Source: Planctomycetota bacterium
GTDB taxonomy: Bacteria; Planctomycetota; B15-G4; SIAN01
Assembly (NCBI GenBank): GCA_009691715.1
Contig: SIAN01000002.1
Coordinates: 1-64,000 of the forward strand
Reading direction: 5' to 3'
DNA: 64,000 nt
In this document: piece by piece, positions 59,339 through 64,000 of the stretch
Layout: every line of letters starts with the position of its first letter
Numbering within the stretch: position 1 is the first letter of the stretch
Made by a program: the position numbers and the translations under genes
Notes under the pieces: model-generated
Database searches by the model: none
What the model saw: only the letters and a program-made list of their open reading frames with translations
What the model was told of the DNA's origin: nothing

Positions 59339-60373
59339 TCAGGTTGCGAGCAGATCCAGCGCGCCCTTCGGTACCTCGTACGAGACCTGCTCGAACGCTG
59401 AGAGCTCGTAGGTGAGCGTCCGTAGCTGATCACCACGGCGGCTCGACTTCACCGTGGTACGGACGGTCAGCCCCTCGATCATCCCGGCGGCGTCGAGGCG
59501 GAGCTCGATCGTCGCAGTCACCGGACTGTCGACGCCGCTGCGCCCCGATTGCGCGGCCATCCGGTTCAATCGATCGACGCCCGCGAGCTCCTGAGCGAAC
59601 TCCGGTGTCGCGACCGCGTCGACGATCACCTTGCCGTCAACCTCGCGCCGCTTCACGTCAACGACTCCGTTCGCCAGCTTGGCTAGGAGTTCGTGCGGCG
59701 CGCGCAGGGCCGCAAGCGCCATGACGTTGCGCATCTGCATCATCCCGGTCGCCGCTCGGCTACCGGCCACCATCGCACCGCCGCCCGCGCCGCCGCCAAC
59801 CGGAGCACCGCCCGCGGGCGTCCCGCCCGAAGGAGCACCCGGTGCAGCCGGTGCACCACCCGCGTCGGCGCCGCCACCCGCGCCGCGTCCACTACGCGGC
59901 ATCCGGTCGCCCAAGGCGATCTCATCGAAGCGTTCCCAGGCGAACTCAGCTCCATCACCCTTCCGGTAAACCAGCTGATCGTCAATTCGAAACGCCGTGA
60001 GCGCCCCTTGCACCAATCGCGTCGGTGAGCCGGCTTGCCAAGATCCTTCGCAGCGCGTCACCCGATCGCCGCCGCCGCGGCTGCCACCGCTGCGCTCACC
60101 GCCACCCGCACGCTCACCACTGCCGCCGCGCTCGCCGCCGCCCGCCGAATCGTTGCCTTTGCTTTCGCTGGTCGCGACGAAGGCGTAGCTCTTGGCCGCG
60201 CGCGTCTTCGCCAGCCAACCGACCACCATCGGATCAGGCTCGCGAACCGCGGTCGATGCGACGGGTGCATCTGGCACGACTGGCACATCCTGAGCTGCGC
60301 CAGGGTCCGGAGTTGCGATCCCACTGAACAGCAGCGTCGCCATCATCGTGAGCACCATCGTTCGCTCCTTCAC
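59339..60373 (-). CDS. Exported protein with Gly/Ala-rich low-complexity insertions
   Basis: Signal peptide; GGGERGGSGERAGGGERSGGSRGGG and GGTPAGGAPVGGGAGGGA stretches. Confidence 0.65.
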   Translation of the reverse strand: MKERTMVLTMMATLLFSGIATPDPGAAQDVPVVPDAPVASTAVREPDPMVVGWLAKTRAAKSYAFVATSESKGNDSAGGGERGGSGERAGGGERSGGSRGGGDRVTRCEGSWQAGSPTRLVQGALTAFRIDDQLVYRKGDGAEFAWERFDEIALGDRMPRSGRGAGGGADAGGAPAAPGAPSGGTPAGGAPVGGGAGGGAMVAGSRAATGMMQMRNVMALAALRAPHELLAKLANGVVDVKRREVDGKVIVDAVATPEFAQELAGVDRLNRMAAQSGRSGVDSPVTATIELRLDAAGMIEGLTVRTTVKSSRRGDQLRTLTYELSAFEQVSYEVPKGALDLLAT

Positions 60374-60433
60374 TGGCGGAATCGTCCGCCCCTTCCTCGA
60401 TCGACCACGCGCGCGCTGCGGTTCACGCTTGAC

Positions 60434-61735
60434 TCAGCCGACGATCCCGCCGGCGCTCCCTCGTCGCGACGCCGGCCGCCGATCCGCGCAGAGCGCCCGC
60501 CAACCGCTGGCACGATAGGCGCCGACTGGATCGATCGCCCCGCCCGATCGCAGCCGCGCCATCCCGAGCAGAGGCCTTACGTCCGTCTCGTAGGCGTCCT
60601 TCAAGGTCGTCAGCGCCAGCAGCGCGTCGTTGCGTGCCTGACACTCCGCGAGGCGCGCGCGATCCACCAGCAACGCCTTCACAAATGCGCGCTGCACCTC
60701 GTTGGCGCTGCTCATCAGCGATTCGAGCGGATCGGTCACGTTGTGCGACTGGTCGAGCAGATACGCCGGCGCGAAGCCCTTCACCTGCTCGACCTCGGCA
60801 CTCACCAGTTCGTGAAAGATCAGGAAGAGCTGGAACGGCTTGATCGAACCGGAGTCGAGGTCGTCGTCGCCGTACTTGCTGTCGTTGAAGTGGAAGCCGC
60901 CGAGCTTCCCCAACTGGATCAGCCGCGCGACGATCAGCTCGATGTTGACGTTCGGGGCATGGTGGCCGAGGTCGACCAGGCAACTGCACTGCGGGCCGAC
61001 GGCCGACGCGGCGGCGTAGCTCGTGCCCCAGTCCTGGTTGACCGTCGAGTAAAAGGCCGGCTCGCAGAGCTTGTGCTCGAGGAACATGCGCCAGTCGGAC
61101 GGCAGCTTCGCGGCGATCTTCCGCAGGCTGTCGAGGTAGCGGTCGAAGGCGTGGCGCAGGTGGATCTGACCGGGGAAGTTGCCGCCGTCGCCGATCCAGA
61201 CCGTGAGCGCCGCGCTGCCGAGGGCCTGCCCGAGCTCGATGCACTCGACGTTCAAGGCGATCGCCTGCTCGCGCACCGCTGCGTCGACGTGGGTGAGGCT
61301 GCCGAACTTGTAGGAGCGTTCGCCCGCCGTGTGGTCCTCGAACGTATTCGAGTTCATTGCGTCGAACGCGAGGCCGAGCTCCGTGGCGTCGCGACGCACC
61401 CGCGCGGGATCGGCCGGCCGGTCCCACGGGACGTGCAATGACACGGTCGGTGTCACGCGCACCAACTGCTGCACGACCGCGCAGTCCTCGAGCTTCTCCT
61501 GCAGATCGCGCGGCTCGCCCGGCTGCGGGAAGCGGCCGAAACGGGTGCCACCGGTGCCCACGCCCCACGACGGGATCGCGACCGCGAACCGCTGCGCGCG
61601 CGCGACCAGCGCCTCGGCATCGAGGCCACGCCGCGCGAGCTGACGCGCCAGCGCCTCGTAGTCCTGTTCGAGCGCGGGACGGAGCAGCGCGTTGTGCTCG
61701 GCGAGCCATTGCGGATCGAGGACGGCGCGCGCCAT
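60434..61735 (-). CDS. rhaI: L-rhamnose isomerase, RhaI type
   Basis: VAIPSWGVGTGGTRFGRFPQPGEPRDLQEKLEDCAVV; WIGDGGNFPGQIHLRHAFDRYLDSL; VDLGHHAPNVNIE; GGFHFNDSKYGDDDLDSGSIKPFQLF. Confidence 0.93.
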   Translation of the reverse strand: MARAVLDPQWLAEHNALLRPALEQDYEALARQLARRGLDAEALVARAQRFAVAIPSWGVGTGGTRFGRFPQPGEPRDLQEKLEDCAVVQQLVRVTPTVSLHVPWDRPADPARVRRDATELGLAFDAMNSNTFEDHTAGERSYKFGSLTHVDAAVREQAIALNVECIELGQALGSAALTVWIGDGGNFPGQIHLRHAFDRYLDSLRKIAAKLPSDWRMFLEHKLCEPAFYSTVNQDWGTSYAAASAVGPQCSCLVDLGHHAPNVNIELIVARLIQLGKLGGFHFNDSKYGDDDLDSGSIKPFQLFLIFHELVSAEVEQVKGFAPAYLLDQSHNVTDPLESLMSSANEVQRAFVKALLVDRARLAECQARNDALLALTTLKDAYETDVRPLLGMARLRSGGAIDPVGAYRASGWRALCADRRPASRRGSAGGIVG

Positions 61736-61831
61736 CAGCGGGCTCCAGCGCAGGACGATTGCGACGACGGCGACAGAGAGTAGCGCGCTGCGCGGCGTAC
61801 GATCGGCGCCGTCGCCAAGGGAGGTCGCTCG

Positions 61832-63022
61832 ATGGGGTTCACCGCCTGCCTGCTGCTGGCCGCTCGCGCGGGATTCGCCGAAAGCACCGATGGGGAGAGC
61901 GCGGCGGAGCTGCTCGCGGCGCAGCGGTTCGCCGAAGCGCGCGCGCTGCTCGAGCCGCACGTCGCCGCGCACCCCGACGACACGCTCGCGCGCTGCCAGC
62001 TCGCTTTCGCGCTGGTCACGCTCGGTGAGTCGATGGGCGCGCTCGCGAACGCTGACATCGCCGCCCAGCAACAGCCACTCTGGGCCGCTCCGCGCTACCA
62101 CCGCGGTCGCGCACTGCTGCTCCAGCACGACTTCGCCGGCGCAGATGCCGCCTTCGACGCCGCGCGCGATCGCGATGCGACCTGGTTTGCCGAATGGCGC
62201 GACCATTTCCAGGCGCTCGCCGCGCTCGGACAGGGCGACGAGACGCGCGCGATCCGGCTGTTCACCGGCTCTCCCGACTCGAAACCTCCAGGCGGCCCGC
62301 CCTTCCTGTTCGAGCGGATGGCCGCGCTCTACTCGATCGTCCCCGAGCCCGAGCCCGCGCGCGCGTGGTACCGGCGAGCGGCCACGGACTGGTTCGACGC
62401 CGAAGTGCCCGGCCGGGTCCTTCCGTCATTCGACCTCGCCCCGCCGGTGCGCGGTGAGTGGCGCGTCATGCAGGGTCACTTTGGCGACGAGTCGCACTTC
62501 GGCATCGCCGGCTCATTCTCGCTCGACCTGATGAAGGTCGAGCACGGCAAGCTCACGCGACGAAACGGTGATCTGCGGGAGGCGTTCTTCACCTTCGACG
62601 CGCCGGTGTTCGCGCCGGCAGATGGGCGCATCGTGCACGTCATCACCGACTTGCCCGATCACCTGGCTCGCGCTTCCGACATGGCGTGCTTGGCCACTCC
62701 CGCCGTGCGCAACCAACCGCTCGGCAACCACCTCGTGCTCGCGCTCGCGCCGGATTCGTTCCTCCTGCTGGCCCACCTCCGACAGGGATCGATCGCATGG
62801 AAGGTCGGCGATGACGTCGCAGCCGGCAGCCGGCTCGCGACCATCGGGATGACCGGCGTGACCTACGCGCCCCACCTGCACCTGACGCTCTGGTCGCAGC
62901 TCGAGCCGCCGGTCGGGCGACCACTGCGATTCCTCGGCGCGCGTCAGCGGCGCGCCGACGGATCGCTCGCGCCGGAAGCCCCGTTCACGGCCGCGGTTGG
63001 CGAGGCGTTCGTCGTTCGCTGA
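61832..63022 (+). CDS. Exported TPR + M23-family peptidase-like protein
   Basis: TPR-like N-terminal half; PVFAPADGRIVHVI; LAHLRQGSIAWKVGDDVAAGSRLATIGMTGVTYAPHLHLTLW. Confidence 0.82.
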   Translation: MGFTACLLLAARAGFAESTDGESAAELLAAQRFAEARALLEPHVAAHPDDTLARCQLAFALVTLGESMGALANADIAAQQQPLWAAPRYHRGRALLLQHDFAGADAAFDAARDRDATWFAEWRDHFQALAALGQGDETRAIRLFTGSPDSKPPGGPPFLFERMAALYSIVPEPEPARAWYRRAATDWFDAEVPGRVLPSFDLAPPVRGEWRVMQGHFGDESHFGIAGSFSLDLMKVEHGKLTRRNGDLREAFFTFDAPVFAPADGRIVHVITDLPDHLARASDMACLATPAVRNQPLGNHLVLALAPDSFLLLAHLRQGSIAWKVGDDVAAGSRLATIGMTGVTYAPHLHLTLWSQLEPPVGRPLRFLGARQRRADGSLAPEAPFTAAVGEAFVVR

Positions 63023-63027
63023 ACGGC

Positions 63028-63046
63028 CGGTCCAGATCTTGGACCG
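63028..63046. terminator. Small hairpin after the M23-like gene
   Basis: CGGTCCA-GATCT-TGGACCG. Confidence 0.4.
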
Positions 63047-63177
63047 CGGCGCCACGCCGCGCCGCGCGCCCGCGAGATTCTCCAGGGTCAGTTCTTCGGA
63101 CAGCGCGTTGCCTCTCCGAGCGAAGACGCCGAACGTCGGCGAGATCGGCCGACTTTCCGGCCAATGGAGGCTTCGCG

Positions 63178-64000
63178 ATGAACTCCGAGTCGAGCAGGTT
63201 TCGTTGGTTCGCCGGCTCGATTGCTCTGGCCAGCGCGGCCGCGTGCGGTGGCGGTGGCGGTGGCGGTGGCGGGAACGGCAGCTCCACCAAGGTCGAACTG
63301 CTCGTCGGTGATGCCTCGGTCAATGACTTGTCTTCGTTCGAGTTGACGCTCACCGGCCGGTTCCTCACCGACGATGCCGTGGTCGAATCGGACAACCTGC
63401 TGCCCTCCGCACGCGCGGTCGACTTGCTGCAACTCGCGACGCAGAGTTCCCTGCTCGAGATCCACTCGATCCGGCCCGGAACGTACTCGAGTGCACGCTT
63501 CGTCTTCGACGACGGTTCGATCGTCGCTCGCGACTTGAACGGCGGCCTCGTCATCGTCACTGCGCTCAACAGCGGCGCGAGCGCCGACTTCCCCGCCTAG
63601 CTGGTGATCGATCGGCGTGGTCGGAGCCGCGTCCATTTCGACCTACCGCTCGACTCGGCGCTCGCCGACGACCTCGCGAACCCAGGACAGTTGACCTACC
63701 TGCCCGAAGTCGTCGTCAGCGACCGCAGCGGCAGCGACGAGCCACTCGACGAACTGCATGGCGTGATCACCGACAAGACTCCTGCGGACCATCGGCTCCG
63801 CGTCACCATCGTGAATCGCGACACCGGATCGACCCACGGCTCGTTGACGCTGCGACTCGGGGCCGGATCGACGGACCACGTTCGACCTCTGGACGGTCGA
63901 CGCCACGGGCGGCGCGCCGACGCTCACCGGGATGACCGCCGCGCCGACGTTGATCCGCGGCGGTCCGGCGACGAGCCCGGTCAATCTGGCGATTGTCACG
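63178..64000 (+). pseudogene. DUF4382-like lipoprotein gene, interrupted by in-frame TAG (63598-63600) and probably a frameshift; runs off the window
   Basis: Lipobox AACGGGGGGGGG; VELLVGDASVNDLSSFELTLTG; after TAG same frame LVIDRRGRSRVHFDLPLDSALADDLANPGQLTYLPEVVVSDRSG; near 63870 sense moves to the frame TTFDLWTVDATGGAPTLTGMTAAPTL. Confidence 0.6.

Overview
64 kb of a very GC-rich bacterial chromosome. The gene content (stand-alone SWIB domain, many exported sulfatase-fold proteins, cytochrome/monooxygenase-like secreted proteins, RhaI-type rhamnose isomerase) suggests Planctomycetota or a relative; this is inference only. Most of the window is ordinary housekeeping sequence: RluA-type pseudouridine synthase, nadK-dxs-polyprenyl synthase-rny, xerC, pabC-like, Mrp, speA, an aconitase-superfamily dehydratase, feoA-feoA-feoB, and tRNA-Leu and tRNA-Gly. 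No CRISPR array, transposase, prophage or recognisable defence island was found. Loci most worth a second look: (1) an ECF sigma/anti-sigma/third-gene cassette. The third gene opens with four perfect 18-bp repeats, each carrying an in-frame ATG behind one Shine-Dalgarno, next to a TTYCR pentamer array, and is then interrupted by an in-frame TAG. (2) A promoter-like and terminator-like minus-strand unit of about 170 nt upstream of rny (candidate ncRNA or leader). (3) A 48-codon bL34 gene missing from the ORF track and not next to rnpA. (4) A paired-dyad candidate operator in front of feoAAB. (5) A sulfatase-fold pseudoenzyme, a GHMP-kinase-like pseudoenzyme, and a reversed domain-order aconitase-family fusion. 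(6) Two further decayed genes (CRTAC1/ASPIC-UnbV-like and DUF4382-like). All family calls come from reading motifs by eye; no database search was run.
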